Origin: Cenococcum geophilum 1.58
Lineage: Eukaryota > Ascomycota > Dothideomycetes > Gloniales > Gloniaceae
DNA length: 64,000 bases
Direction of reading: 5' to 3'
NCBI GenBank assembly: GCA_001692895.1
Contig: KV748193.1
Coordinates: 1,426,001-1,490,000 of the forward strand
Part shown: positions 24,456 to 37,761 of the stretch, one piece after another
Position numbering within the stretch: the stretch's first letter is position 1
Layout: each line of letters starts with the position of its first letter
Position numbers and translations under genes: made by a program
The notes under the pieces: generated by a model
Told to the model about the DNA's origin: nothing
Seen by the model: the letters and a program-made list of their open reading frames with translations, nothing else
The model's database searches: none

Positions 24456-24862
24456 GGTGGTGTACGGTGTAAAGGAGCTAGTGTTCCCTAAATGGAATCT
24501 ATGGTTGCTCGCTGTGACTCCTAAACTCGCGTGAGTAGAAGAGGACCTTATGGCCCCTAAATGTAGGAGTCCATGGTCGTCTTAAATAGCATAAGGCGCA
24601 ATGACAACTTCAGGGTTCTAGATTTTCTCCTAATACTGAAGAGTGATGGGCAATAATATAAAATTTCTTCACGAATATTTAGTTAGGCCTCGTATCACTC
24701 ACTAAGCTTGATTTGGCTTTAAAGATGGCCGTGTTCATAGTAGTAAATGTGGCATTCTAGGCAGTTTCAAAATAAACTAAGTGTGTGATTTTGTGTAGGG
24801 CGAGAAAACTAAAGAGAAGATTCTGCGCCAGATTTGGAACATTGCAATTTAAAATGGATAAG
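24456..24862. other. Spacer between oxygenase remnant and Copia element
   Basis: 3' flank of the oxygenase-like gene, of normal composition. No gene seen. The last five bases (ATAAG) are the left target duplication of the following Copia element. Confidence 0.5.
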
Positions 24863-25082
24863 TGTCGACCTGAATCGGAGTTCCTTACTACCATCGTAAT
24901 ACTGTCTGACGACCTAGATCGTCTATACGAACTATGTCTTAGTTGTCTCTCAACTTATGACTAAATGTCTCATCGAATGTCTCATCACCTACTTTCTATT
25001 ACCTATTTAACTCAGTTGTCTAGACCTACCTGATGTATATAAAGAGCTTCTAGAGCCCTCATTCCTAATCGTCCGTTCAACA
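24863..25082 (+). repeat. Left LTR of the Copia fossil
   Basis: 220 bp, TG at start and CA at end, with TATATAAAGAGC as a likely TATA region. Matches 35612-35850. Confidence 0.8.
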
Positions 25083-26369
25083 GTTATAAGCCCAGGCCGT
25101 TTATTGCATCATCTTTAATTCCAAAGCTTTTATTCCCATTAATTTCAATTATTATCTTAATTATAGACAACCACCTATAATAACTTCTTAATAAGAAACC
25201 CCTCCCGTTATTATATTATCCGTTATCCTTATAAGCCTAAACAATTAGGATAAATAGATTAAAGTTATTAAGTTAAAAGCAAATAATAATTGTCTCTAGA
25301 AGTATATTAACCTATTAATACCTAAGACCGATCTACTATAGCTTAAAGAACCTATTTAAGCCTTACCTAAGAATACTAATAGCTAGGGGAAGATAAAGCT
25401 CGCAGACCTATATAAGGAAGAAAAGGAGGAGCTTTATACGCTTAAAGCTAACTATAGGGACAATATAAAGCTATATAGAAAATAGCTATTAGCTCTTAAT
25501 ATATTACGTAGCTATATCCTAAGCTCTATCTTATATACCTACCTTATCTATATATTTAAATGCATCACTACCTATAACATCTTAGTATCTCTTAAGAAGA
25601 GAATTACTTTAACTAATAGCGCCTAAAAGCTTTAAGCAGCTACCTAGTATATAAGGCTTAAGAAAGCCCCTTAGAACTAGAACTTTAAGGTCTAATTATA
25701 GGAGTAAAAAATAGTATATACTAAGTATAAGGAGCTAGATCTACCTAAGGTAAATAGTAATTATTTAGTAAAAGACTTTGTATATATAGTTAAATCTATT
25801 ATACTAAGCTAGTTAAAATATTAGAAGAATTAGCTTAAAAGGCTTAAGTAAAAAGAAAAGAAGCTTTCTATCTTCTTTAAACTAGTTAAAATATACTAAA
25901 ACTACCGTTAAACGGAGCTTGCCTAAAAGGGCAAAACCCTATAAGGAGAATCCTTTAGAGTTACCTTTAAGGATAAATTGCTAAATTTAAAGCCTAAATT
26001 AAAGCCTTAATCGTTAGCAGATAAGTAGAAGAAGGAAAGGCAACCACTACTAGAGTACCTATATGGAAAATATTATTACTTTAATAAGTACTAGTATATT
26101 ATAGAGTTAATTCCTTGCCTATTATAGTTTAAACCAAGTAATAAAATTTAGAAGAAGATAAATAAAAGATTGCTAATATAACGCCTAAAATTAAGGCTTA
26201 TATTAAGCAAATTAAAAAGGATAATTAAGCTAATAAAAAGCTAAAGAATAGTAACTAGTAGAGCTCTTAAGAGCCCTATAGAAACTTTATAGTTTATAAT
26301 ATAAGAGCCTATAATATAGCTTCTAATTATAAGCTTTATAATAGTATAATTCTTAACTTAGGAACCAGC

Positions 26370-26496
26370 TGTCAGGTGATTCGTCACCTCGCCTATATAT
26401 ATTGTTCCGCACAGCCGTGCCTGGCATCAAGCCAGTCACTCGCTTACCTTTTGGGGTTTATACCGTGGCTAAGTGGTGCGGAGCTTGTCACCTCAC
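26370..26496 (+). mobile_element. 127-bp hairpin repeat (MITE-like), copy 2
   Basis: Inserted in the Copia body and flanked by ACCAGC on both sides (26364-26369 and 26497-26502), which I read as the target duplication. The end next to the left flank forms a GGTGATTCGTCACC hairpin. The other end carries CTCCGCACCAC in the reverse sense. Copy 1 is at 2306-2433 in the opposite orientation. It is less TpA-shifted than the surrounding Copia sequence. Superfamily unknown. Confidence 0.65.
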
Positions 26497-28506
26497 ACCA
26501 GCCTATACGTCTTTAACGATAAAGCTAGGTTCATTAGCGATATTAAGCCTATATTAGAACGCGTCTACACAGGCTTATATATAAAAGAAATTGTAGGCTA
26601 TAAAATAGCTATAGTTATAATTAACTACCCTAAAGGGAAGAGACAGATATAGCTTTTAGGAGCAGCCTTTATACCAGGCTTCTATACTAACTTAGTATAT
26701 CTTAATAAGCTTAATAATAAGAGAGTCTACTAAAATAATAAAGAGAATACTCTCTTCTATAGTAACAACGAGACGTATACCTACTATAGCCGCCACTATA
26801 GTCAGAACACTATTAAATATAATAAGCTAAACAGTGACTTACCGGAGGCTTTATTTGCGACTTAATTAAAGCTAATAAAGCATTTATTAAAGCCTCTGCT
26901 AAATTAAGCAGAAGGCTATATATAGCACTAGTAATTAGGCCATATAGGAAAAGACGCAATTAAGTAACTACCTTAGTTAGTAGTAGGCGCGATTCTAAAA
27001 GGCCTAATAATAATAGAATGTAAATTATATAGAGTAAGCAAAGCTTATAAGGTAATATTAAAAAGACCACTAATATAGTTAATAGTTCCTTTCTATAGAA
27101 TCCACCTTAATTTAATACCCGGAATAGTTGTATTTAATAGCAATAAGTATATAGTACACTTTCTTAATAACACAACGCAAATAAATAAGGTAGAGATAAT
27201 AGCTAAAAAGTCATCCCTTACTTAAATTGTTATTAAATATTATAATATTATTAAATAACGATATGGCTTTAAGGTAGCTATTATCTATATAAATAAAAAA
27301 ACGTCTCTTATAGGCAAATTTAAGGAATAGGTAGCTAAACAAGAAATTGGTCTTAAAAGACTAGCACTTAATACTTAATTATAGAACGGTCTAGCGGAAT
27401 AATTTAGGGGGGTAATTATATAGAAGGCTTGGTGTATAAAAATTAAGGCCTATCTACTAGAGAAGCTATATCCTAAAGTCTATAAAACAGCTACTTATTT
27501 ACTTAATTAAACGCTTAGTAGAGGACTTAGGTAGCAGACACCTTTTAAAAAATCTAGTTAGCTATAGGTATATTATTACTAAAACCCAATATAGGCCACC
27601 TATAAGTCTACGGCTGTAGGGCCTACCCTCTTAAATATAATATTCTACGCCTAAATAAGCTCGCGTTAAGGGCCTATATAGAATATCTAGTAGGGTATAA
27701 TTTAATAAATATATTCCAAATCTATATTCCTAGCTAAAAGAAAGTTATTAAAATAAGAGATATAAAGTTTAATAAGCGGTTACTTTATAATAACTTACAG
27801 CCAGATTTAGTAAATATACTCTAAGTAAGAACTAACTAAATATTAGAAATTATTAATATCCGTTAAATATAGGATCTCTAAAATAAAATAAAATCATTAT
27901 CTAATAAAAATAATAAGACTTAAGACGAGATTTAAGTTAATACTAAAAAAAGATAATAGGTAGATTCTAGTGGAAATTAGAAAGAGCCTAATATTAAGAG
28001 TAGTAAGTAATAAGATTTAAGCTCTAAAGATAACTTAGCTTTAGGGCTTCTTACCTTAAAGATAATACTAAAACCTAACTCACTAGAGCCTCTACTACTA
28101 TCTTTAAATACCTTAGTAAAGAAGCCGCACTATATTATAGTTCCAACTAATAAAGCTAAGCTAAAAAAGAAGATTAATAGTGATATAAAAGAGTAAAACG
28201 TAGTTAAAGGAAAGAGACTTAAAGGATAATTAAAAATCTACGTAAGCTTTCTTACTAACGTTACCAACTAGAGCCTTCTAGCTTAAAGACCAGCCTTTAA
28301 TATAGGGCTTACATTTCACAAAAAGCTATACTATAATTAGCTTCTATAGCCGCCTAGGAATTAGAAGGAGCTTTAAGGACATTAATATAAGAAAAAGTTC
28401 GCGGCTGCTACCTAAAAGAAATATACAGACCTTTAAAATTAAGGAATGTTTTAAGTCGTTAATAAGATAATCTATATTAAAACAGTACCTATTATCTAGG
28501 TATTTA

Positions 28507-31500
28507 ATAATAATTTATTGCTTAACGTCCGATTCGGATCCCTATTAGGCCTATATAAACCACTCCTTATATATATATATAGGGAGAAAACTCTTTTTAA
28601 GAAAACCCTATGATCTATCTCCCTGCCTTTTAGGACTTGCCTATAAGGCGCCTATGAGGCGCCTGCAAGTCACCTATGGTGCTCCTACTACCTTACTTTT
28701 TAACCTTTTTAGGAACCACTGCTGCCGTAATAAGCCTACGGACGCGCTAGTATCGCAAACTTTACTCTACTACTGTAGAGTTATTAGGGGGCGCCCATTG
28801 CTCGCCCCCCTACCCTTTATTACCATTTCCTTTATAACCTAGAACTAGTTTAGTATATTTTAGCTAATAAGCCACTAGGTAACCGCCTTAAGGCCTTTTT
28901 GTATTAAGAGTAATATATTATAGTTCTCTATGCTAGCTACTAAGAGTATTACTTCTTAGTTGGTGTATAAGGGGCATAATAGTATTATATGTTTTAGTGT
29001 CTATCTTAGCCAGCTATATTTGCATCTTAGGCTATATACTAGGATACCTACCTAGTAGAGCCAGTCTTTTAGTCCTATTATTCCTATTCTTAAGAGTATT
29101 GCTATTATATTTTCTGCCTTTATTAGGCCTTCTTAGAGTCCTAAAGTGTTTACCCCCTATAGCGTTAACTATACTATAGCTTGGGCTCCTTTTACCTTAG
29201 TTAGTCTCTATACCTTTAACTCCTATACGCCTCTCTAGCGTTAGTCTAGCAAGTATTATATTGCGGTAGATAGTTTCCCAGCGTTCTTTTATACTCTACT
29301 TTAGCTCCTTTCTCTCTCTTACTATTGTCTTTACTAGCCTCTTACGCATTTTTCTTCCTCCTCTATATAGGCCTAGGCCCTAAAGCAGTACTATTTTTCT
29401 TCTACTTTCTTTACCTGTTTCTCTAATATGTCTTCCCTACTTTAGGGTTATTGGTTTATTCTCCTATAGGGCGCCCTAGGGTCCCTCTATAGTTTATTTA
29501 GGCGTGTCTTAATATACCTTATAATATTAGAGTTACGTTTATTTTACGCCCTTTATATTGTAGCGGCTTTAATATATAGTTATATGGGGGGAATATTGGC
29601 TTCCCTTTTAAGCAGTACTGTGGCCGTTCGCTTATATCCGCCTATTATACTCTAAAGGTAGGCTGTTTGGACCTTTTAAAGTGGTTTAAGGAGCAACTTA
29701 GGGGGGCCTTTCTTAGATTCTTTAATGGCCTAAATACTAGACCTATACGTTATGGTTGGCCAGATAACTGCTATATATAGTAGGCGCGACCTTTAAAAGC
29801 ATAGGCCCTATATAGAATTAACGATTCTGGATAATGCGATGTACTATACTTGGCCCTTATAGGCCGCTTACGCCGTATATACGCTCTACTAGAGCTTACT
29901 ATCTACCTATACTTCTAATATCCTTAGGCCCTAAACTAGTTAACCCCTAAAGCCTTAGATACGAATTATATACTAGAGATCTGTAGATTAGTTACGTTTT
30001 CTTATAAAATAGATTAGCGGGTATTTCTCTAGTAAGAATTAGACTCTATATTGTCTTACTTATTCTATATAGGTATTATAAGCTTTTTCTAGTATTCTGC
30101 AATTCTCTGCGGCTATTAGTCCGTATATAATTAGGTTTGTGTTATTAATAAAGCCTATCCCCTAGGTTGCCCCTTCCTTAAAAAAGTAAAGTAGGTTGCT
30201 TATAAAGAAAAGGAAGAGTATAGGCGAGAGGGGTAATTCTTATGGTATTCCTATTATAACTGCAATAGGGGGGCTCTAGTATCCGCTAAAAATTAATAAT
30301 ATTTCTTTCTAACCTGTAAACCCTTAGATAAATTATATAATCCACTCTAGGAAGCCTTTTACCCTAAGGATGTATAGGAGACGCTTATAGGGTATATTAT
30401 TATAGGCGCTACTAATATTTAGACTAAGTATTAATACTATAAAGTCCCTTTGCATCGCCTATATAGATTTAATAGTGGTAGCGAGTAGTGTAAGAGCTAA
30501 TAGTGTTAAGCGGTTCTTTCTTACCCCTATTTAGCTTTATGGTAGTAAGGTATGTTCCTTAGCCGTATCTACTATACGGTCTGCTATTACCCTTTCTAAG
30601 ATCTTACTAAGGGTATTTTTAAGGCAATAGGGCAGTAGCTTCCTGGGATTAAGTAATCTACTTTACCTTCTTTTTATAGGATAACTATTGTTATAGATCT
30701 TCTAAGTTACGGGTAGTAGCCTATAGCAAAGTATGCTCTAGCTATATCTATAAGCTAGGGTGCTATAAGTAGTCTATAGGTCTTTAAGGCCTTATTTAGA
30801 ATCTTATCTAGTTCTAATACTATATTATTTAAAAGGCGGCTAATAGTTCTAGCTATTTCCTCTATTATTATGTCGCTGTTAACCCGCAGGTAAGTTACCG
30901 GTATTTTACCTATAATATTACTAAGGTCTACTAGAGCTAGTTAGGGGAAAAACCTTTCTATAAGGATCTTTGCCTTCTTGTCATTATTATTAGTAGCCTA
31001 TAATTCCCCTGCTCTTTATAGGGGCGGTAGGTATAGGTCTTCTACTAAGCACCCTACCTTTTTTTTTTATAACTTATTTTGCTATAGCCTAAAGGCCCTT
31101 ATTATAGGGGAGGCTTAGGTTAAAAGTGTGCTTATTTATAAACCGTCTCCAGTTATTCCTTACCTCTTTTTTTAGGGTATTCTTTAACTAGTTTCTTATA
31201 TCTTTATATTATCTCTCGTCTTTAGGGTTATAGCTGCTTATATATTTTCTTCTTGCTTAATAAGGACCGCGCATTATATGGACTATACGTGTCGCGTATA
31301 GGGGCTTGGTTTTAAGACCGAGTAGTGCTCTTCTAGCCCATTTTTAATTACTGCCTAGATCCTTTCTAGTCTTTAGTCGATTTCTTTAGGGGTAGCTAAT
31401 AAGCCTTGCTTATTTAGTATTGGGTGGATTTCTTCTAGGTTATAAAGTTATTGTTTAACTGTGTTAAGGAAGCTATCTATCTTAAGCTTTCTTATTGCGT

Positions 31501-34075
31501 ATCTTTTGCTATTTAGTTATACCTTAATATCTAGATCTAGCTATATTTAAATAGAGATATGGTCTAAAGCGAGTACCTATTCTTCTTTAGGGTTATATCT
31601 TTTAAGTCTCTAGTATAGACCTTCGTCTATAAATATAAGGTTAATTATACTTCTGGCGATGCCTTATTACTATATAATTGCTCCTAGGGGGGTAGCTAGC
31701 TTAAGGCCCTAGATGTCTATAGCTCTTAGTAGGCACTCTGCCTATTATTTAGTAGTAATATAGATACCCTTCTACCACGGGTAGTAGAGGTTTATATCTC
31801 CTAATAGGATAAACTCTATACCTTTAGTTTCTAATAAGCTTATTACTAATATAATGTTCTCTGTTTATAGGACCCCTTTAACCCTAAGGTTATATACATT
31901 AATAATTTATACCGGTTCCCTATATATCTGGATTATTATAACTGCGATATTTAGGTTAACTACCTACTATAACTATAAGGATAGGCTAATAGCCTTATTA
32001 ATTATAAAGCACACGTATATAGCTGCTTTTAGTTTATATAGGGGCTAGAATCCTTAGGGGCAGTATATTAATTATATGTAGGCATTATAATACGGCTCTT
32101 ATATAGCAAGGATATAGTATTTCTTTAGGTCTAAACTGTCTAGTAAGGGCCTTACAAGACGGTGGTTTATATTGCCGCAGTTGTACTNTATAATAGATAG
32201 GTAGCGGACCCCTAGCGAGGGTCCTTCGCCTCTCCTTTATTTTTTACTTCTTCTATTTCTACTTTCTCTAGGATATTTAAAACTTCTATCTCTTATATCT
32301 ATACCCTAGTTACTACTTATTTTATATAGAGCTTTCTATTCCTATGTTTTATATTCCTACTAGCGCTTCTATATCTAAATCTGTTATTATCTCCAGTTCT
32401 TCCCCTATTTTTACTGGTTGGCTATATACCTTTTAAGAGTTGGCTATAAATTTTATATTTGCCGCGTTAAGTCTAATTCTTAATTGTCCTAGTCTTAAGC
32501 TTACTATAGCTAACTATAAGAGTCTTCCTGTAGGGCGTCCTCTCCCTTATATCCCCTGTGACCCTTATGTCCCTATATAGTCTAGTGATATTACGCGGCG
32601 TCGCTTCTAGCCCGTTAAGGCTTGGGATAGCTAGCCTAGCCCCCTAGTATTAAAGGTAGGAAACGCTAGAAAGGCACCTACGCCCTCTTAGCTTATTGCC
32701 TATTGTTTCCATTTATATAACCTAGCGTGTAGTTATTCCCGTAGCTGTTAAGCCCTTACCTTCCGTCTCCTATATTTAATGCAGTCTACTCTCTCCTACG
32801 CCTTATATGTGCTTTAGTGGCAATTTATACATTTTATTTAGTCTTAATTTAAGCAGTGTTTTATATTGTGGGGGCCTATATAGTAGCCGCAGCACACCTA
32901 TACTGCGCATGTAGATTAGGTGTGTCCCTATTATACGCAGCAATAATATTGTTTTAGGTATAGTCTATAGTTATAAAGCCTTATATTATATATAAGGCCG
33001 TTTATAATTATTCCTTTTTAGATAAGGAGTTTTTATATTCCTAGTGTATATATACTAACGATAAGGGAGCTATACGTTTGTCTAGTGTCTCCCTAGCAAG
33101 TCTTTAACAACCCTTATATCCTCTTATTGTTTTTATTATTTACTTAGTTTGCATTTTCCTATTAAAGCTATTAGATTTNGGTAATCTTAAGNCCTAGTAT
33201 AANGCGTTCNGTNTNNNTTACTATCTNNTATATANTTNCTNTATTNTCCGCCTAGCGTCCCTTTTCTACCCTAAGGCTTATAGGAACCGCTAAGACTTTA
33301 ACTAGGTAATTCTTACGGAGTACTTTTATACTAATACGTTCTCCTAGCCTGCCCCCTACCCTTATAACTTATTCCTTTACCTATTGGTCCTTTAGGGTAA
33401 CTCTAATGTCTCTACTCCTAAGGTGTTAGACTATAATAGCGTTATAAACCTCTTTGCGGATCTTTATAAGGACTTCTGTTTTTAATTATCCCCTAAGCCT
33501 CTTTGCTTTTTCTATATTTGGTTATATTATAATTATATACCCGGTTATTAACTTAAGGGGGGTAAGTTCCCTATACTGTAGAAGCGTAGCTACAGTAGCC
33601 TAGGTGCGGTTCGCCGGTAAGGGGGGTTTTATTTATTTTTAATTTTACTTAGCCGTTAGAGGATTTAGTTAAGGGTTTACTAGAGGGGCGCCTGAGGTTC
33701 GCTGGACTGGCGGAGCCATTTTACTAGCTGCGTTAGATTGTTATAGCTAATAGTTACTCCCCCGTAATTCTAGGTACTAGACACGTCTAGTAGGCTTTAT
33801 ATTTTGTTAAATACCTTTTTAATAAAGGTATTTCCGCTTTATAGTATAATATTCGCCTATCTTTATTGTGGAGGGCTATTGCTAGGCGTGGTTCTAGCGG
33901 TCGCGCGCAAGTATAAACCACCGTCGTTTAACGTGTGCCTCCTCTGCGATGCATGCATCTTAGGGGGATTCTCTGGGTAATTTACACGGTTCTTTTTGGT
34001 TAGTTTTGGTTTTTTTTTAGGCTGGGTGCAGCAAGAGCTCCTCTAAGTATATTTAGAAGTGTTAAATTAAGTTTC
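28507..34075 (-). mobile_element. Non-LTR retrotransposon (LINE, Tad/I-like), about 5.6 kb, decayed
   Basis: A 15-bp target duplication TTATCTAGGTATTTA flanks the insert exactly (28492-28506 and 34076-34090), in the Copia reverse-transcriptase region. On the minus strand the 3' end (left) has an ATT-rich tail and a 3' untranslated part also seen at 1861-2302. Reverse-transcriptase blocks occur around 29600-30900 (a TPLSPILFLFFISNLLY-like stretch near 30200). An AP-type endonuclease lies to the right, about 31500-32250 (a GDINLYYPWW-like motif near 31790 and a DHISI-like motif near 31560). The 5' end near 34000 begins with a short less-degraded leader. Length and order fit a complete element of this kind. 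Many stops are present. Ambiguous bases occur at 32168 and 33178-33245. Confidence 0.75.
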
Positions 34076-35611
34076 TTATCTAGGTATTTATATATAAGAC
34101 TAATATTAATAGATATCTAATAAGATTTAAAGCTTATCTTTATATATAAAATAATCTATAAGAGTTAGTTTATAAGGACACCTATACTATAACTTTAGTA
34201 GCAAGATTATTTAGAGCCTTAATAGCTATTATCGCAATATTTAACCTAGACTACTAGTAAGGCAACGCTATTAATATATTCGCAAATAGCGTAATTAATA
34301 AAGTCGTGTATATTAAGTATCCAAATAGATTTTTAATTAAGGGTAAGTGCCTACTTCTTTAAAGAGCGCTTTACGGATTATAGCAATTACCTCTACTATA
34401 GTATAATAACTTAATAATAACGTTAAAAAAAGGAAGGCTTAAAGCTAGTAACGGAGGAGCCTTACTTATATTAAAACGATTAACTAATAGTCTTCTTCTA
34501 CGTTAATAATATCACAGCTGCCTTTAGGAAGAAAGACCTATTTAAGCTCTAAACCTTTAAGGAGCACTTTATAAGAAAGTATAAGATAAAGGACCTAAAT
34601 AACCTTACTTAGTTCTTAAATTTTTAAATTATCTATAATAGAAAGAATAGGAAGCTCTAGCTTAGCTAAAACTTTTATATTAATAAAATTACAACAAGCT
34701 TTAAAGTTAAAGATTATCGTAAGATATATACACTAATAGGTATTAAGGAACCTAATCCTAATTTAAAGTAAGCCTCTAAGTAGGGTACCTATGTATATTA
34801 AAGGAAAGTTAGATCTATACTTTATATAGCTAATATTACTTATCTAAATATAGTAAAAACAGTAAGTAAGCTATTAGAATTCTTATAAAATCCGTTACTA
34901 ATTTATAACGCAGCTACTATAAGGGCAATTACCTACCTTAATTAAACCAAGACTCTTGCGATTAAGTACTTAAAGGAGAAAATAATAAACTAGATCTTTA
35001 TAAGGGTAAGTAATATATTATTTAAAGATAATCTAGTTAGTAAAAAGAGTATAAAAGGCTATCTATTTACTTTATTTAGAGGACTAATTAACTAGCAATT
35101 AACTAAGTAAAGATTAGTAATAAAATTAAGCACTAAAGTAGAGCTCTTAGTACTGTCGCATGCGGCTACTAAGTCAATTTAGTGGCAGCAATTCTTTAAA
35201 AAAAGTTATATTTAATACTAATAAGAAGTAAATAATCTATTGCGATAATATATAGATAATTTAACTACTTATTAAAAGCGACGCTAAGCTTGACACCAAG
35301 CTCTAATATATTAATATTTATTACCACTAGCTCCACTAGGAAGTTTGTAAAAAAAAGATTAATATTAAATAGGTTTTTACTGTAGATATAAAAGTAAACG
35401 GCTTAATAAAGGCTCTGCCTTGTTAAAAGCATAAGACGTTTATTTAGTAATTAAACCTCGTTAATATTAAAGGATCTAATTAATTTAATTTAAATAATAT
35501 TTGGGCAGGGTAAGTATATAGAGGATTTCTCTTAACTTAATACTAAATTAGTATTATAACTTTTTAGTATATTTATAACAGCCTAAAAGGCTCTATACAG
35601 CTAGGGGAGTA

Positions 35612-35850
35612 TATTAACCTAAATTGGAGTTCCTTACTACTATTGTAATACTATCTAACAACCTAGATCGTCTATATGAACTATATCTTAGTTATCTCTT
35701 AACTTATAACTAAATGTCTTATTAAATATCTTATTACCTATTTCTATTACCTATTTTAACTTACTTGTCTAGACCTACCTAATATATATAAAGAGCTTCT
35801 AAAGTCCTTATTAATAGACAGAGTTCTTATTCCTAATCGTCCGTTTAATA
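35612..35850 (+). repeat. Right LTR of the Copia fossil
   Basis: 239 bp counterpart of 24863-25082, diverged mainly by transitions and by one short extra segment. Preceded by a polypurine tract. Confidence 0.8.
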
Positions 35851-36346
35851 ATAAACTTTAATATATACTAGTATAGGAGCGTAATTTTAAAGCGAGGCTA
35901 GGTTCTCTAAGAGAGCATACTCCCTAACCGCATATTACACCATACTAGGAATGGGATAGTTTAGGTATATAACTGTGGATGTTTCCGAGAGTTTAAAGAC
36001 ATAAAGTATAATATAACGTCATTAATTAGCAAGGCGTTGCGAAGGGGTGGGGAAGCTAGTTATGTATATGCCGTTGAATTCAGCGTGTCTAATGGTCACT
36101 TAGCGAATTAAGCTTTAGCTTGGCGCTTAGGGAGCGACCCAATTGGACGCAGACGTGGACACACTACCGTTAATCGGTCCTGAGGTGGCTGCATAGTATG
36201 ACAAACTACTAATAGACCCTACCGTGAGCGTCGAAAACAAAGAGTATTAATCGTGGAGACGACGCTAGTATGCCTGTGGTCGCTAACCGCTTGCCTAGCT
36301 AGTGTGGCTAATAGGCAGCTAGCTGCTTATATAAGGCCGGTCAGCG
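35851..36346. other. Spacer between Copia fossil and foldback MITE
   Basis: Mixed composition with little RIP signature after about 35950. No open frame of note and no recognised RNA gene. It may be a remnant of a gene-poor host spacer. Confidence 0.4.
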
Positions 36347-36348
36347 TA

Positions 36349-36774
36349 ACGTATTCCACCACCTAACTGGCAATACTACTAAACCGGCTACCCCAAAAAC
36401 CCACCAAAAATTGGAAAAACTGTACCTTAATATCTTAACAACGGCTTAATAATAAATTCCAAAATTTTATAATTAGCCTTTCATACCTACGTTAAGACTT
36501 TTAATAAAATTCTAGCGTAATAAGCCTGGCAATTATTGAGATATTGGGTTTTAGCCCTTAATTTTAAGCTAAATTACGATATCTCTAGAGCTACTTAATA
36601 GATTACTTTTTAAACCTAATAAAAGGTTTTAAATAGGTATAAAGGGCTAATTATAAAAATTTGATATTTATTATTAAGCCATTATTAAGATATTAAGGTG
36701 CAGTCTTTCCAATTTTTAATAGGTTTTTGGGGTAGCCGGTTTAGTAATATTACTAGTTAGGTAGTAAAATACGT
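36349..36774. mobile_element. Foldback MITE with long inverted repeats and TA duplication
   Basis: The left arm from 36349 (ACGTATTCCACCACCTAACT) and the right arm ending at 36774 are inverted copies. They share CTAAACCGGCTACCCC and a TTAATATCTTAA block and pair for roughly 140 bp each. TA flanks both ends (36347-36348 and 36775-36776), pointing to Tc1/mariner mobilisation. No coding capacity. The right arm is more TpA-shifted than the left. Confidence 0.75.
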
Positions 36775-37458
36775 TATATCTATTATATATCGGGGGGGGG
36801 GGTTATTTAGCGCGGTTACGACCTAGGTTAATACGAGGGGGCTACCCCTACTAATAACGCACCCGAACCCCGTATAAGGTCGCGCAGCAACCGCCTCCAA
36901 GTACCCTTACGCGCGATTTTAGGTAAAAAGGTATATAATTTAAGTTTAATCGGTACTTCTAGGGGGTCGCGTAATATTGCTCTAAATTTAAAATACTTGC
37001 ACTATAGTAACCAAGATATCTTAATATAGGACTATACTCTAGTAACTGAGATGTCTTAATATAGGACTACACTATAGTCACTACAGTCCTATATTAAAGC
37101 GTTTTAGTTACTATAATAAAATAACTATTTAGATATTCTTATAAAGCCAATTTAAAGAATACCGGCCTTATAGCTGTTCCAGCTAGTTAATAGCCTATCT
37201 CTTATCTCTTACTATACCGTCTTCTACACGCCGTCTTATATCCTTAATTATCTTATAGCAACGGCTATAGAATATAGCCTCGCTGTTAACCCGCTAGCTC
37301 GCCCCCTAATAGTAATTAAGAGCTTTAATTAACAGCCTACCTGCTAGCCCTAAAGTCCACTTAGCCTAAAGCTAGAACACTAAATTACTACCCTAAAGCA
37401 TCTTATATTTCCTTAGCGGCGTTTATAGGTTAAGGATAAATAGGAGAGGTTAAGCGTT

Positions 37459-37620
37459 AGCTTACGGTAGCTGCGGTAAGGGTATAGTAAAAGCTTACGG
37501 TAGCTGTAGTAGGGGTATAGTAAAAGCTTACGGTAGCTGTAGTAGGGGTATAGTAAAAGCTTACGGCAGCTATAGCGGGGGTATAGTAAAAGCTTGCTGC
37601 TGCTACTGCGGGGGTATAGT
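37459..37620. repeat. 33-bp tandem repeat, about five units
   Basis: Units start AGCTTACGGTAGCTG and contain GGGTATAGTAAA. Later units are progressively altered. The unit is a multiple of three, so it may once have been coding. Confidence 0.8.
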
Positions 37621-37761
37621 AGACGTTATAGTAGACGGCTAAGTATGCTCTACGGTAGTAGATAGTTAAGGACCCTTTAGTATCTCCCTAGGGGTTAGAT
37701 ATACGGAAGAGGGTTTATTTAAAGATAGAATCTAGCTATTAACACGTTTAGAAACGGACGC

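Larger units (their letters stand above)
24863..35850 (+). mobile_element. Copia-type LTR retrotransposon fossil with nested LINE, broken
   Basis: Direct repeats 24863-25082 and 35612-35850 bound the element. The left LTR keeps TGTCGACC...CAACA. The right LTR is more TpA-shifted and carries a short extra segment. A purine tract (AGGGGAGTA) precedes the right LTR, so the element is on the plus strand. ATAAG and ATAAA at the two flanks fit a 5-bp duplication. Parts in Copia order: gag-like region about 25100-26350, pre-integrase and integrase about 26500-28000, then reverse transcriptase and RNase H, of which a little lies before 28491 and the rest after 34091. A LINE and a 127-bp hairpin repeat are inserted. 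Breaks are very numerous. Confidence 0.8.

Noticed and set aside
31854-32048. 64-codon frame in the LINE
   Set aside because: Antisense to the endonuclease region of a minus-strand element; accidental.
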